A stretch of 64,000 nucleotides of DNA from Rossellomorea vietnamensis (lineage in GTDB: Bacteria; Bacillota; Bacilli; Bacillales; Bacillaceae_B). A program made the position numbers and the translations under genes. Of this stretch, positions 28,664 to 37,812 are shown in pieces. The stretch spans positions 4,226,001-4,290,000 of the forward strand of contig NZ_CP104558.1 in NCBI RefSeq assembly GCF_025398035.1, in the 5' to 3' direction. A model generated the notes under the pieces. That model was not told the DNA's origin, did not search any database, and saw only the letters and a list, made by a program, of their open reading frames with translations. Numbering within the stretch: position 1 is the stretch's first letter; each line of letters starts with the position of its first letter.

Positions 28664-30542
28664 ACTCCACAATTATTTCATCACCAATTAGGGAGAGGGA
28701 GTCCACCTTGGGAAGATCATCCAATTTGGAGAGCAGTACATCTTTATTATAATGAACGATGAATCGCGATAATTTCTTTTCCTGGTTAGAAAAGAGATCA
28801 CTTTGTATCGTATCCATGCTGTCAACATCCCCACGTACGGCGTTTACAGTCAGGTTTCCCTTCGAAAAGACGCCACCGTTCACATAAAAGAGGGAGCCGA
28901 CACCATATAATGTTGCGTCACTATCGGTGTATAAGAAAGCCTGAAGAGGCTTAATATTTTCTGATGCATCAGGCAAAAGGTCAGCCTCTCTCTTTTCTTC
29001 TTCATCCGTATAGTATTGGAATTCATTCATCCTCGTTACCAATAATTCTCCTTTTGAAAGTAAGATCAATTGACCCCGTTGATTGGAATGACCGGGACTA
29101 CTTTTACCGGTGATATTCAAATTCGAAATACTTGTCTTTCCTTTTGCGTAAATGACAGAATCAAATTCAATTTCATCGTTTTCGTCATCCGGATCATTGG
29201 CATCACCCTTTATCGTTAGGTTACCTCCGGAGTAGATGTTCCCTTCAATAGAAGATGTAGAGTTTTGGGACTGGAACAAAACGTCATCAAAACTGACTAT
29301 ATTCTCTTTCAATGTTACTGATGCATTTGCTTCAATCGATACATTGCCGGCTGCGACGATATTTCCGATTGACATCTCTCCTGTTGCGTTCGAAATGGTT
29401 ACATTTCCGGTAGAGATGATATTCTCAATATCCATTGTGGAATTTGCAAGGATGTTTACATCTCCTTGGACAATCAGGTCCACTCCGGGATGTCGTAACC
29501 CTTTTACTGTGATGCTTTGATCCGCTTTTACAGTCCCCTGTACATTTTCACTCAATATACCATTTACCAAAGGGAAGAAGATGGGACTGTTGGATAGATA
29601 GTTGGCCGTTATCGTATTCCTTATATTAGCCTTGGTCAAAGCCTGATCAAGTGAAAGCCCAAGAGAGTCCAATACTTTCCCAACCTCCTCCGAGTACGTT
29701 TGATCAAAGGAGATGTCAGTGAATTGGCTGTCCTGCTTTATGTCTGGTGTTGGCAGGTGCGGGTAAAACTGCCGGGTGTCCACCAGGGATTTCATATGGT
29801 CATAATTCACTTTGTCATAGCTGGTATACAAATCTCCTACAATGGATGGGAATGGTGCGCTCACTTTCTTATCATCGAGATTGGACAATTGATAGTTTGC
29901 ATCTTCACTGATGCCGAGTGAATGAGCATATACATTTCCGACCAGATGGGGTGAACCGTTCAACTGAAGCTGTTCACGGGAACCTAACGTATATTTCAGG
30001 AAGCTTGGAATTGGAGAAAGGATGATTCTCTTCCGGACGATTTTTTCAACCTTTCCTTCTTCGGAATCAGGATTTTCAGTATTGACGATAATCTCATATA
30101 CCCTTGTAAGGTTCGTGTCGATAAAATCCAAGCCGAACGTGTGATATTGAAGGGTATTGGCTTTCCCGCAATGAGCTCCCAGTAAATTCGAAGCTTGAGT
30201 TCCGCTGACATCCACGATCGTAATACATTTGATCGTATCAGAAGATTGGTAGGATGGGAGTATTTCTGTTTGAATGAAGTCCCTCACTTTTGAGTTAATA
30301 TTTACAGGGGTTAATTGGTTGATTTCCAACTGCTTAGTGGGCTGCAATTGGAATACAAGCTTGGCAGAGATTTCTTCAACCGCTTTTAAGCCTTCGTATG
30401 TAATATCAATATCTGTTTCCCTGACTTCTGTCCGTTTGGCTCCTCCTATCGTTGAACTCATGATGGCCATGCCGATCGTCACCATGACAAGGGAGGTGAT
30501 TAAAACAGTCAGCAACGCATTTCCTCGTTGATTTGTTAACAA
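28662..30542 (-). CDS. PilX-like minor pilin with beta-rich passenger
   Basis: A 626-residue protein with a class III signal-like start: QRG, then NALLTVLITSLVMVTIGMAIM as the hydrophobic N-helix of a PilX/GspK-type pilin. The residue at +5 after Gly7 is Thr, not Glu, as in GspK-type tip subunits. Residues about 335-460 are rich in short G-N-V/I-x-I repeats (GDVNILANST, TGNVTIS, GNVSIEANAS), suggesting a beta-helix. The start is TTG at 30542, 6 nt after GGAGGG. It is the last gene of the three-gene minus-strand minor-pilin operon, 15 bp after the PilW-like gene. It is far larger than a usual PilX (about 200 residues). Confidence 0.78.
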   Translation of the reverse strand: MLTNQRGNALLTVLITSLVMVTIGMAIMSSTIGGAKRTEVRETDIDITYEGLKAVEEISAKLVFQLQPTKQLEINQLTPVNINSKVRDFIQTEILPSYQSSDTIKCITIVDVSGTQASNLLGAHCGKANTLQYHTFGLDFIDTNLTRVYEIIVNTENPDSEEGKVEKIVRKRIILSPIPSFLKYTLGSREQLQLNGSPHLVGNVYAHSLGISEDANYQLSNLDDKKVSAPFPSIVGDLYTSYDKVNYDHMKSLVDTRQFYPHLPTPDIKQDSQFTDISFDQTYSEEVGKVLDSLGLSLDQALTKANIRNTITANYLSNSPIFFPLVNGILSENVQGTVKADQSITVKGLRHPGVDLIVQGDVNILANSTMDIENIISTGNVTISNATGEMSIGNIVAAGNVSIEANASVTLKENIVSFDDVLFQSQNSTSSIEGNIYSGGNLTIKGDANDPDDENDEIEFDSVIYAKGKTSISNLNITGKSSPGHSNQRGQLILLSKGELLVTRMNEFQYYTDEEEKREADLLPDASENIKPLQAFLYTDSDATLYGVGSLFYVNGGVFSKGNLTVNAVRGDVDSMDTIQSDLFSNQEKKLSRFIVHYNKDVLLSKLDDLPKVDSLSLIGDEIIVE

Positions 30543-30557
30543 ATGATTCCCTCCATT

Positions 30558-31145
30558 CTAGAAGCCGAAGCGGCTCTCTAATTGAAGTGTTTTATTGAAC
30601 CGTGGATGAGACACTTTATATGTCATTTGAATCATCGCATCCGTACATGGATCAGACGTACAACTCGTCGTAATCGTGGACCCTGAAAAATCGGATGAAG
30701 TAGCAAGTATCTCACCGTCGAAGCTCCATTGCTCTTTCCCGTCCATGGTTATCAGTTCCAATGTCTGCTCATCATGTATAACGTCTTCATCTTTCACCTC
30801 ATAGAAGGATTTTCCAGAGTAGGAAGTTATATTTTTTTCAGTGTTATTCACGAATTTAATGCAACCTGATTGCTCAGGGGTACATTCTTCAATGGTATCA
30901 AAGGGGTATGAATATAAACGTTTCATCACCATGGAAGATACATAATCAGCATCTTCACGGAGCTGGGCATCTATCGACACTTTTTCATAGACTTTATATC
31001 CAGTGATCAAAGCACCATATGTAACAGGCAAAAGAATAGCCGATATAGTTAGTGTGATCAATAATTCAATCAAGGTGATCCCTTTATTATCGGATATCTT
31101 CACTTTTAACTTTGCCATCAACACTCGTGCTGTATGCTTTATCAT
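30558..31145 (-). CDS. PilW-like minor prepilin
   Basis: A 195-residue type IV prepilin. The cleavage site is NKG-ITLIELLITLTISAILL after Gly22, with Glu at +5. The leader is long and basic. The start at 31145 has the SD GTGAGGTGG at 7 nt and overlaps the PilV-like gene by 59 bp; a shorter start at 31118 has no good SD. The C-terminal half contains CTPEQSGC and CTSDPC, four cysteines that could form disulfides outside the cell. It resembles the PilW/ComGF-like class in which the globular domain is weakly conserved. Confidence 0.8.
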   Translation of the reverse strand: MIKHTARVLMAKLKVKISDNKGITLIELLITLTISAILLPVTYGALITGYKVYEKVSIDAQLREDADYVSSMVMKRLYSYPFDTIEECTPEQSGCIKFVNNTEKNITSYSGKSFYEVKDEDVIHDEQTLELITMDGKEQWSFDGEILATSSDFSGSTITTSCTSDPCTDAMIQMTYKVSHPRFNKTLQLESRFGF

Positions 31146-31605
31146 TCATATTCCACCTCACTTTGACGGTAATGGGAATATAGTAATCCATTTCTTCAGA
31201 AGCCGATACTTCATCGGAAAAGATGGTCGCTTCATATTCTAATCCATTAATCGTAATATGTTTCTTGCCGGGACAGGTGTTATGTATTTCAGATTCAGAG
31301 AACAGTGTATACTTCTCTTCACATATGAGTAATGTGAGGTATTCTGTATCAGGAGACTTATCACCTATGTTCACATCATGAAAAAAGTTCCTGACTTCGA
31401 GGAAGTTCTGCTTTTCCATGAACATAAGGACATTCCTGGCTACATTGACCCCCACCGTCTTCTTTTGATTGGCATTTGTATATGTACTGGATTGAAGGAA
31501 GAAATTCATGAATGCTAGAAGGACGATTCCCAGTATGGTAATGGAAACCAACAGCTCTATCAATGTGAAGCCTCTATTATTTTTTACTATTTTTATGTAT
31601 TTCAA
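31087..31605 (-). CDS. PilV-like minor prepilin
   Basis: A 172-residue prepilin with NNRG-FTLIELLVSITILGIVLLAF; cleavage after Gly12 and Glu at +5. The start chosen is TTG at 31605 after GCAGGTG; the frame also opens at a TTG at 31623 that precedes this SD. Two cysteines (LLICEEKY and IHNTCPGK) lie in the globular part. It is the first gene of the minor-pilin operon and is divergent from the main pilus operon, whose first gene starts about 115 bp away. The PilV assignment rests on order and N-terminus, not on the C-terminal domain. Confidence 0.8.
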   Translation of the reverse strand: MKYIKIVKNNRGFTLIELLVSITILGIVLLAFMNFFLQSSTYTNANQKKTVGVNVARNVLMFMEKQNFLEVRNFFHDVNIGDKSPDTEYLTLLICEEKYTLFSESEIHNTCPGKKHITINGLEYEATIFSDEVSASEEMDYYIPITVKVRWNMNDKAYSTSVDGKVKSEDIR

Positions 31606-31719
31606 CCCAACACCTGCTTTCAATCTACCTAACTTTATTATACAATATTTAATAGTCGAAACTTGTTAAAAAAAGTCTAATTTATAAGAAATATATCATA
31701 GGGAGGAGCTGAATGTAAG

Positions 31720-32907
31720 ATGATTTACCTATTTTCGTTACTGGCACTTATTCTGCTGTTGCCTATTTTATATTTCATTCCAATCGGGATCTCCCATGGG
31801 GGGAAACTACTGATCGCAGGCGTATCATTTGGTTTGACGCTTTTGGGGTTAGTCGCATCTGCCCAATACCCGATGTGGTTAATTGGTCTGATGTTACTTT
31901 CTTTACTGGCCATCCTCTCATACGTCATGGAACAGCGTTTTAGCGGGATATTGGTAGTGGCTGAAGGACATGACCAGGATGTGAAAGAAGAACAATGGCT
32001 CGAAACTCCTGCACATGTTGAATTCAAGTCTGACTTACATAATGACAAAGAAGCATCAAATGAAGTTTCTGAAGTGAAAGATGTAGAAGAAATCGCTGCG
32101 GTTGAAAAGTCTGTTAAAGAAATAGAGTCTGAGGATCATAAGCAAGGGGATATGCTAGACGGTAAAGAAACATCGGAAACCTTTGAAGACATCGAGCCTT
32201 TACAGGAAGATGATGAGATATTGCCTGTACATGTTGATACAGAAATAACCTCAACACAGGTTCAGGAAGACGAAAGTGAATGGTTTATAGAAAATGCAAA
32301 CGAATTGATTGAAGAACCTGATGCGATTGAAGGGGACTTCGAGTTGTTTGAGGCTGATTTGAGTGAAATCGAAAGCATGATCAATGACCCGGACGAAATA
32401 GAAGTAGAGGAAACGGAAGAAACAGAGGTATACATGGAAGAGTTGGCAGAAGTAATCGTTGAGAGTGATGGACCGATTGTTGAAGAGATAGAGGAGCCTG
32501 TTAGTGCAGGGGAAGAGGCAGTTCTTGAAGATTCCATCGATGGGGAAGACGATTTGATCGATCATCATCGTGCAGGAGATGACGCCTTTATAGACGAACT
32601 TCCAAAGCGCAGCAGAATCATGAGAGAAGTAATGAAGACCATGATTGAGCAGATCACACTTTCACGGAGTCTGTTAACCGATGACCAGATGGAAAATATG
32701 ATCAAGCATTATTTACATCCAAGTCTACACGATCAGGATTACTATACATTTGCAAGAATATTAATGGATCATTACATTTCAACGAAGCAATATGAAGATT
32801 TGGATATGTTCATTAAGGGGATCGAAGAGAGATTCAGGGAGTACCCTTACATCATAATGGATCTGGAACATTCAAAGAAATACGCGTGGGAAATGACACG
32901 AAACTAA
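31720..32907 (+). CDS. Membrane protein with acidic linker, unknown, first gene of the pilus operon
   Basis: A 395-residue protein that I do not recognise. Residues 2-68 hold three hydrophobic segments. Residues about 75-285 are a highly acidic, low-complexity linker dominated by Glu, Asp, Val and Ile. The last ~100 residues (from RSRIMREVMKTMIEQITLSR) look like a small folded helical domain. The ATG at 31720 lies 11 nt after GGGAGGAG. It leads the operon that continues with a PRC-barrel protein, a VanW-like protein and pilB, so it is probably a pilus accessory or regulatory membrane protein. The acidic region makes it look like a tether to a cytoplasmic partner, which is inference. Confidence 0.72.
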   Translation: MIYLFSLLALILLLPILYFIPIGISHGGKLLIAGVSFGLTLLGLVASAQYPMWLIGLMLLSLLAILSYVMEQRFSGILVVAEGHDQDVKEEQWLETPAHVEFKSDLHNDKEASNEVSEVKDVEEIAAVEKSVKEIESEDHKQGDMLDGKETSETFEDIEPLQEDDEILPVHVDTEITSTQVQEDESEWFIENANELIEEPDAIEGDFELFEADLSEIESMINDPDEIEVEETEETEVYMEELAEVIVESDGPIVEEIEEPVSAGEEAVLEDSIDGEDDLIDHHRAGDDAFIDELPKRSRIMREVMKTMIEQITLSRSLLTDDQMENMIKHYLHPSLHDQDYYTFARILMDHYISTKQYEDLDMFIKGIEERFREYPYIIMDLEHSKKYAWEMTRN

Positions 32908-32930
32908 ATTGATGGAATAGGTGAGATGAC

Positions 32931-33665
32931 ATGAAGAAAAGTGCAGAAATGAAAGCTTTACCGATTATCAGTATTAACGATGGAAGTGAAATAGGGAGAG
33001 TCAAATCCCTTGTTATAAACCCGGAGAAAGGCTCAGTAGATTTCTTGACCATCGAACATGAAGATTGGCAGGTAAGTGTGAAAGCGATCCCTTTTAAGAA
33101 GGTAGTCGGGATCGGGGAATATGCTGTGACCGTCGAAAACGAGAGTGCGGTCATTGACTTGAATGAAATCCCTATCGCAAATCAGCTGGTGAACAAGAAG
33201 ATTAAGATTAGTGATACCCGTGTCATGACCCGTAAAGGACAGATGATTGGTAATATCCAGGAATTCTATGTGGATGATGAAACAGGGGCCATCGTTTCAT
33301 TGGAGTTACAATCGAAGGACAATACTTATTTCCTTGCAACAGAACATGTACTCACTTTTGGGAAAGATATCCTCATCGTGAACGAAGATGCCGTGGAATA
33401 TTTTAAAGATTCATTGAATCAACTGAGCGATCCTGAACCTGTGTTCGTAGAAGAGGTCGAAGCTACACCTCAACAGCATGGCCTGGAAACAATCAAATCA
33501 AAACAGACAGAATTATTGGCGGGTAAAAGAGTGACCGAAGATATTTACAATTTAGAAGGGGATTTGTTGATTGCCAAGGGTTCCTCTTTATCGGAATCAG
33601 ACATAAAAGCCGCTCAAGAAGCGGGACCTTCTGTATTTGTTGATTTAACAATGAATATTAAGTAG
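32931..33665 (+). CDS. PRC-barrel domain protein of the pilus operon
   Basis: A 244-residue soluble protein with two PRC-barrel-like modules: LPIISINDGSEIGRVKSLVINPEKGSVDFL in the first and TRKGQMIGNIQEFYVDDETGAIVSLEL in the second. The C-terminal part carries GKRVTEDIYNLEGDLLIAKGSSLSESDI, which resembles a third barrel-like element. PRC barrels often bind RNA, protein or small ligands; no catalytic residues are evident. The gene starts 23 bp after the previous one and ends 25 bp before the VanW-like gene. Its place before pilB suggests a pilus-related regulatory role, but none is known to me. Confidence 0.8.
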   Translation: MKKSAEMKALPIISINDGSEIGRVKSLVINPEKGSVDFLTIEHEDWQVSVKAIPFKKVVGIGEYAVTVENESAVIDLNEIPIANQLVNKKIKISDTRVMTRKGQMIGNIQEFYVDDETGAIVSLELQSKDNTYFLATEHVLTFGKDILIVNEDAVEYFKDSLNQLSDPEPVFVEEVEATPQQHGLETIKSKQTELLAGKRVTEDIYNLEGDLLIAKGSSLSESDIKAAQEAGPSVFVDLTMNIK

Positions 33666-33690
33666 GGAATAGCAGGAAGGAGCGCCTGAT

Positions 33691-35076
33691 GTGAAAAAAG
33701 GTCTGCTTGTAAAGTTGATGGCCGTTTTATTCTTTTCTACGTTTTTCCTCTATGGTTTTTCTCATTTAGGCGTTTATGCTTATGAATCATTCTTTGTTCA
33801 GTCACTCAATCTATCAAAACATGCAGCTGTTGCATCTGTTAATTTAGGTGGAGCAAACAAGGAAGAAGCAGTAAAAATACTGGAGGGAAAAATAATAGAG
33901 TGGAAAGGGAATCAAAACATCATGCTTGAATTCAATGGGGAGAGTGCAAGGGTCGATTCAGCACTCTTTCAATTCCATTTGGAAGAAAGTTTAGAAAAAC
34001 TGGATGACAATGAAAATACGAGTTTAATGGTCACCCTGGATGATCAAGCGTTAGATTCATTCCTATCAGATCATTTCCCTGATTATAGCCCTGATGACAT
34101 AAATGTGGCTTCTCTAAAGGAGTATGTCCTTTCTTTAGCGGGAAATCTCAACAGTGGTGAGACCATTGACGTATACGATTATCTCGATAAAAATGCATCG
34201 ACACAGGTTTTATTTGAAGCTGTATCCAATGAATTAAACATTACACCGACGATCAAGAGCTTCATAGACAACTTTCCCTCCATTCTCATTGCACCCAATT
34301 CTCAGTTTTCGTTTTCGGACTTCCTGGAAACGGAAGGGTTTGTCGTTGAATCACAGGCTGACTTAAGTCCGGTTGCCTCTTTACTCTATCAGATTACGTT
34401 GCATTCCAACTTTTCCATCATTGAACGAAATATCAGTAAAGAGCTTCCGGATTATGTGACCCTGGGCTATGAAGCGAAATTCAATCCGATGAATAACCAG
34501 GACTTTGTCATCACGAATCCGAACGCAACGGAGTATGAGCTGAAGCTTGCCATTCAAGAGAATCGAATCAAGGCACAGCTCGAGGGAATTCCCTTTTCAA
34601 GCACTTATAATGTCCGATTGTCTGAAAAAGAAACATTCCCTCCCCGTTTGATTAAACAATTCAGCCCTTTTGTTGAAAAAGGAAGCGTCGATATTCAGCA
34701 AGAAGGGAAAGACGGGGTTTTGATCCGCGTCTACAAACAAAAACTGAGCACTTCAGGAGAAATCCTTTCAGAAGAACTGATCAATGAAGATTTTTATGCA
34801 CCGCAGAATAAAGTTGCAGTATATCCGTTGCAGGAATTACAGGAAACACCGAGTGACACTTATGACAATGTAACGGATGGGACGGATGAGGTAGACGGTG
34901 AAGTACCAACGCAGGATAAAGTGAATGAGGAAGAAAAGGAAGCCCCCACTTCACAGAACGGAGAAGATAAGACGGACACTTCTACCGATCAGAAAAGTGA
35001 GGACCCGTCCAAACGGGATTCTTCACCAACATCATCTGACTATAAATCAAAACCACAGAAAAAAGATTTTAAATAA
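33691..35076 (+). CDS. VanW-like exported protein with G5-like domain
   Basis: A 461-residue protein with an N-terminal membrane anchor (residues 7-30) and an extracellular part. Residues about 200-285 match the VanW fold (FSFSDFLETEG, LLYQITLHSNFSIIERN, PDYVTLGYEAKF), although the GGGVCQVST block of typical VanW proteins is degenerate. A G5-like module follows (about 325-375, RVYKQKLSTSGEILSEEL). The tail is acidic, disordered and ends in a basic patch. The start is GTG at 33691. VanW and G5 modules are wall- and glycan-associated, so it may help the pilus cross the peptidoglycan. That role is inference. Confidence 0.75.
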   Translation: MKKGLLVKLMAVLFFSTFFLYGFSHLGVYAYESFFVQSLNLSKHAAVASVNLGGANKEEAVKILEGKIIEWKGNQNIMLEFNGESARVDSALFQFHLEESLEKLDDNENTSLMVTLDDQALDSFLSDHFPDYSPDDINVASLKEYVLSLAGNLNSGETIDVYDYLDKNASTQVLFEAVSNELNITPTIKSFIDNFPSILIAPNSQFSFSDFLETEGFVVESQADLSPVASLLYQITLHSNFSIIERNISKELPDYVTLGYEAKFNPMNNQDFVITNPNATEYELKLAIQENRIKAQLEGIPFSSTYNVRLSEKETFPPRLIKQFSPFVEKGSVDIQQEGKDGVLIRVYKQKLSTSGEILSEELINEDFYAPQNKVAVYPLQELQETPSDTYDNVTDGTDEVDGEVPTQDKVNEEEKEAPTSQNGEDKTDTSTDQKSEDPSKRDSSPTSSDYKSKPQKKDFK

Positions 35077-35097
35077 GGCTTAAAAGCGGGTGATAAG

Positions 35098-36759
35098 GTG
35101 ACCACCATTAGAAAAAGGCTCGGAGACCTGCTGGTAGATGCAGGGATCATATCCGAATCCCAGTTGCAGGATACCCTGAAAGATAAGGCCAAGGGTCAGA
35201 AGTTAGGTGATGCACTGCTTCAAAGAGGATATATTACAGAACAGCAGTTGATTGAAGTGTTGGAATTTCAATTGGGGATCCCTCATGTCAGCTTATATCG
35301 GTATCCCTTTGAAACGAATTTATTTCATCTCATCCCTAAAGAGTCTGCAAAAAGGAATTTGATGATCCCACTTAAGAAAGAAGGGGATAAGCTTTTTGTC
35401 GCAATGAGTGATCCTTTGGACTTTTATGCCATAGAAGATCTCCGTCTGGCCACTGGCTTTCAGATTGAAACAGCGATTGCGACAAAGGATGATATCCTGA
35501 AGGTCATTAATAAGTTCTATGACCTGGAAGATGGATTTGAAGATCTCTTTCAAGAGAATCGGAATCAAAATAACGTGGAAGAAGATACGGTGGTAGATTC
35601 CGATTCACCCATCGTTCGATTAGTGAACGGGATCCTTTCAAATGCCGTCACCCAAAAAGCGAGTGACATACATATTGACCCGCAGGAAACGAAAGTGGCC
35701 ATCCGTTACAGGGTGGATGGGATCTTAAGAACAGAAAGAAACCTTCCGAAGCATATGCAAAGCATGTTGATTGCACGCCTTAAAATCATGGCAAACCTCG
35801 ACATCACTGAATTCAGGGTACCTCAGGACGGTCGGATCAAGGTGAATATCGACTTTCATCCAATTGATTTGCGTGTGTCAACGTTGCCAACGGTCTATGG
35901 TGAAAAAATTGTCCTGAGGATCCTTGATTTAGGTTCCAGTCTGAATGACCTCGCAAAACTGGGGTTCAATAAGGTGAATCAGCAGAGGTTCATGAAAATG
36001 ATCCAGCAGCCGACAGGGATTGTCCTCATAACAGGACCAACGGGTTCAGGGAAGTCTTCCACTCTATATGCAGCTTTAAATCACCTTAATAGTGAAGAAG
36101 TGAACATCATTACGATCGAAGATCCTGTTGAGTACCAGCTGGAAGGGATCAACCAGATCGGCGTGAATCAAAATGTCGGATTGACATTCGCGAAGGGACT
36201 TCGGGCCATTTTGCGTCAAGACCCCAACATCATCATGGTCGGGGAAATTCGGGATAGGGAAACGGTTGAAGTGTCCATTCGGGCTTCCTTGACCGGCCAC
36301 CTCGTCCTGAGTACGATCCATACCAATGACTCCATCAGTACAGTGACGAGACTTCTGGATATGGGAGTCGAGCCGTTTTTGGTTGCCTCTTCACTGAGTG
36401 GAGTCGTGGCTCAACGGTTGATCAGGAAGGTGTGCCGGGACTGTAAGCATGAAATGCCGGCGACCAAGCGGGAAGTGGAGATATTCGCCAAAAGAGGAAT
36501 GAAGATCGAGACCATCACAAGGGGGCGGGGATGCTCATCTTGTAACATGACCGGATACAAAGGGCGGATTGCCATTCATGAGGTCCTCGTCATGAATGAT
36601 GAAATGAAGAAGGTCATCCTGAACAATGAACCTTTCTCGAAACTCAGGGAGCATGCGGTCCGAAATAAAACCATTTTCCTCGTAGATGACGGTTTGCTGA
36701 AAGTAAAGCAGGGATTGACCACGACCGAGGAAGTATTACGAGTAGCCATATCAGAGTAG
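35098..36759 (+). CDS. pilB: Type IV pilus extension ATPase PilB
   Basis: PilB is the hexameric AAA-type motor that drives pilus extension, 553 residues. Residues 7-30 and 35-58 are two tandem 24-residue motifs (RLGDLLVDAGIIS.. and KLGDALLQRGYIT..) of the MshEN type, which in MshE binds cyclic di-GMP. The T2SSE core has Walker A GPTGSGKSS (313-321), the Asp box, Walker B IIMVGEIRD and the His box LSTIHTND. A zinc tetracysteine is complete: Cys446, Cys449, Cys479 and Cys482. The start is GTG at 35098. pilT follows nearly without a gap. Confidence 0.95.
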   Translation: MTTIRKRLGDLLVDAGIISESQLQDTLKDKAKGQKLGDALLQRGYITEQQLIEVLEFQLGIPHVSLYRYPFETNLFHLIPKESAKRNLMIPLKKEGDKLFVAMSDPLDFYAIEDLRLATGFQIETAIATKDDILKVINKFYDLEDGFEDLFQENRNQNNVEEDTVVDSDSPIVRLVNGILSNAVTQKASDIHIDPQETKVAIRYRVDGILRTERNLPKHMQSMLIARLKIMANLDITEFRVPQDGRIKVNIDFHPIDLRVSTLPTVYGEKIVLRILDLGSSLNDLAKLGFNKVNQQRFMKMIQQPTGIVLITGPTGSGKSSTLYAALNHLNSEEVNIITIEDPVEYQLEGINQIGVNQNVGLTFAKGLRAILRQDPNIIMVGEIRDRETVEVSIRASLTGHLVLSTIHTNDSISTVTRLLDMGVEPFLVASSLSGVVAQRLIRKVCRDCKHEMPATKREVEIFAKRGMKIETITRGRGCSSCNMTGYKGRIAIHEVLVMNDEMKKVILNNEPFSKLREHAVRNKTIFLVDDGLLKVKQGLTTTEEVLRVAISE

Positions 36760-36768
36760 GTGAATGAA

Positions 36769-37812
36769 TTGAAAGAAAAAGTTGATTATCTTCTTAAATC
36801 AGCTTACGAGCTGGGGGCGTCGGATATCCACCTGACCGTGGGTTCACCGCCTATCTTCCGCATTCATGGAGATTTAAAAAGATACGGTAAAGAGAACCTG
36901 TTGCCCGATCATACAGCATTAATGGCAAAGGCCATCATTTCAGAGACGATGTATCCTTCCTTTGAAGAGGTAGGTGAGCTGGATTTTTCCTATGGGATCC
37001 CCGGCGTGTCAAGATTCAGGGTGAATGCATTTAAACAGCGATCATGTGTATCTTTGGCTATACGTGTCATCCCGACGTCCATCCCAACAATGGAAGACTT
37101 GTCTCTTCCACATGCATTGAAGGCCATTGCCGAAAAACCACAGGGACTGTTCCTCGTAACAGGGCCAACGGGCAGCGGGAAGTCGACCACACTCGCTTCC
37201 ATCGTCGATTACATGAACCGGAAGATGAGGAAGCATATCATCACCCTGGAAGACCCAATCGAGTACCTGCATAAACACGGTGCATCGATCATCGATCAGC
37301 GGGAAGTGGGATTTGATACAAGATCATTCTCAAAAGGATTGAGAAGTGCCCTGAGGCAGGATCCGGATATCATTCTTGTAGGAGAGATGCGTGACTTGGA
37401 GACCATCCATACGGCCATCACGGCAGCGGAAACCGGTCATCTTGTACTAGCGACCCTTCACACATCCAGTGCACCTGCCACCATTGAGCGGATCGTAGAC
37501 GTCTTCCCTCCGGAGCAGCAGTCACAAATCCGCGTTCAGTTGGCCTCGGTCCTTGTCGGAATCCTTTCCCAAAGGCTATTTGCCACAGTGGATAAAAAGG
37601 GGAGAAGGGCCGCGACGGAGCTCCTGATGAACAATGCGGCGATCGCCAATCTGATCCGTTCTGAAAAGGTCCATCAGATTCAAAATGTCATGCAGACGTC
37701 TAAAAGTTCAGGTATGCACATCATGAGCGACAGTGTGATGAGACTATATGAGAGTGGCATCATATCAAAGGAAATGGCGTTTCCTTACAGCAGAGAGGAG
37801 ATTCCTCAATAG
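36769..37812 (+). CDS. pilT: Type IV pilus retraction ATPase PilT
   Basis: PilT powers pilus retraction and so twitching or DNA pulling. The start is best placed at TTG 36769, just after the SD TAGGTGA; a GTG at 36760 (three codons longer) has no SD. It has 347 residues. Walker A GPTGSGKST is at 132-140, Walker B is IILVGEMRD, the His box ATLHTSSA and the C-terminal PilT signature AIANLIRSEKVHQIQ. MshEN and tetracysteine modules are absent, as expected. Its presence distinguishes this locus from the comG pseudopilus, which has no PilT. It ends directly before the pilC ATG. Confidence 0.94.
   Translation: MKEKVDYLLKSAYELGASDIHLTVGSPPIFRIHGDLKRYGKENLLPDHTALMAKAIISETMYPSFEEVGELDFSYGIPGVSRFRVNAFKQRSCVSLAIRVIPTSIPTMEDLSLPHALKAIAEKPQGLFLVTGPTGSGKSTTLASIVDYMNRKMRKHIITLEDPIEYLHKHGASIIDQREVGFDTRSFSKGLRSALRQDPDIILVGEMRDLETIHTAITAAETGHLVLATLHTSSAPATIERIVDVFPPEQQSQIRVQLASVLVGILSQRLFATVDKKGRRAATELLMNNAAIANLIRSEKVHQIQNVMQTSKSSGMHIMSDSVMRLYESGIISKEMAFPYSREEIPQ

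Noticed and set aside
31640..31719. A sigma-D or sigma-54 promoter before the pilus operon
   Set aside because: Neither the TAAA-N15-GCCGATAT nor the GG-N10-GC pattern is present; no convincing promoter could be placed.
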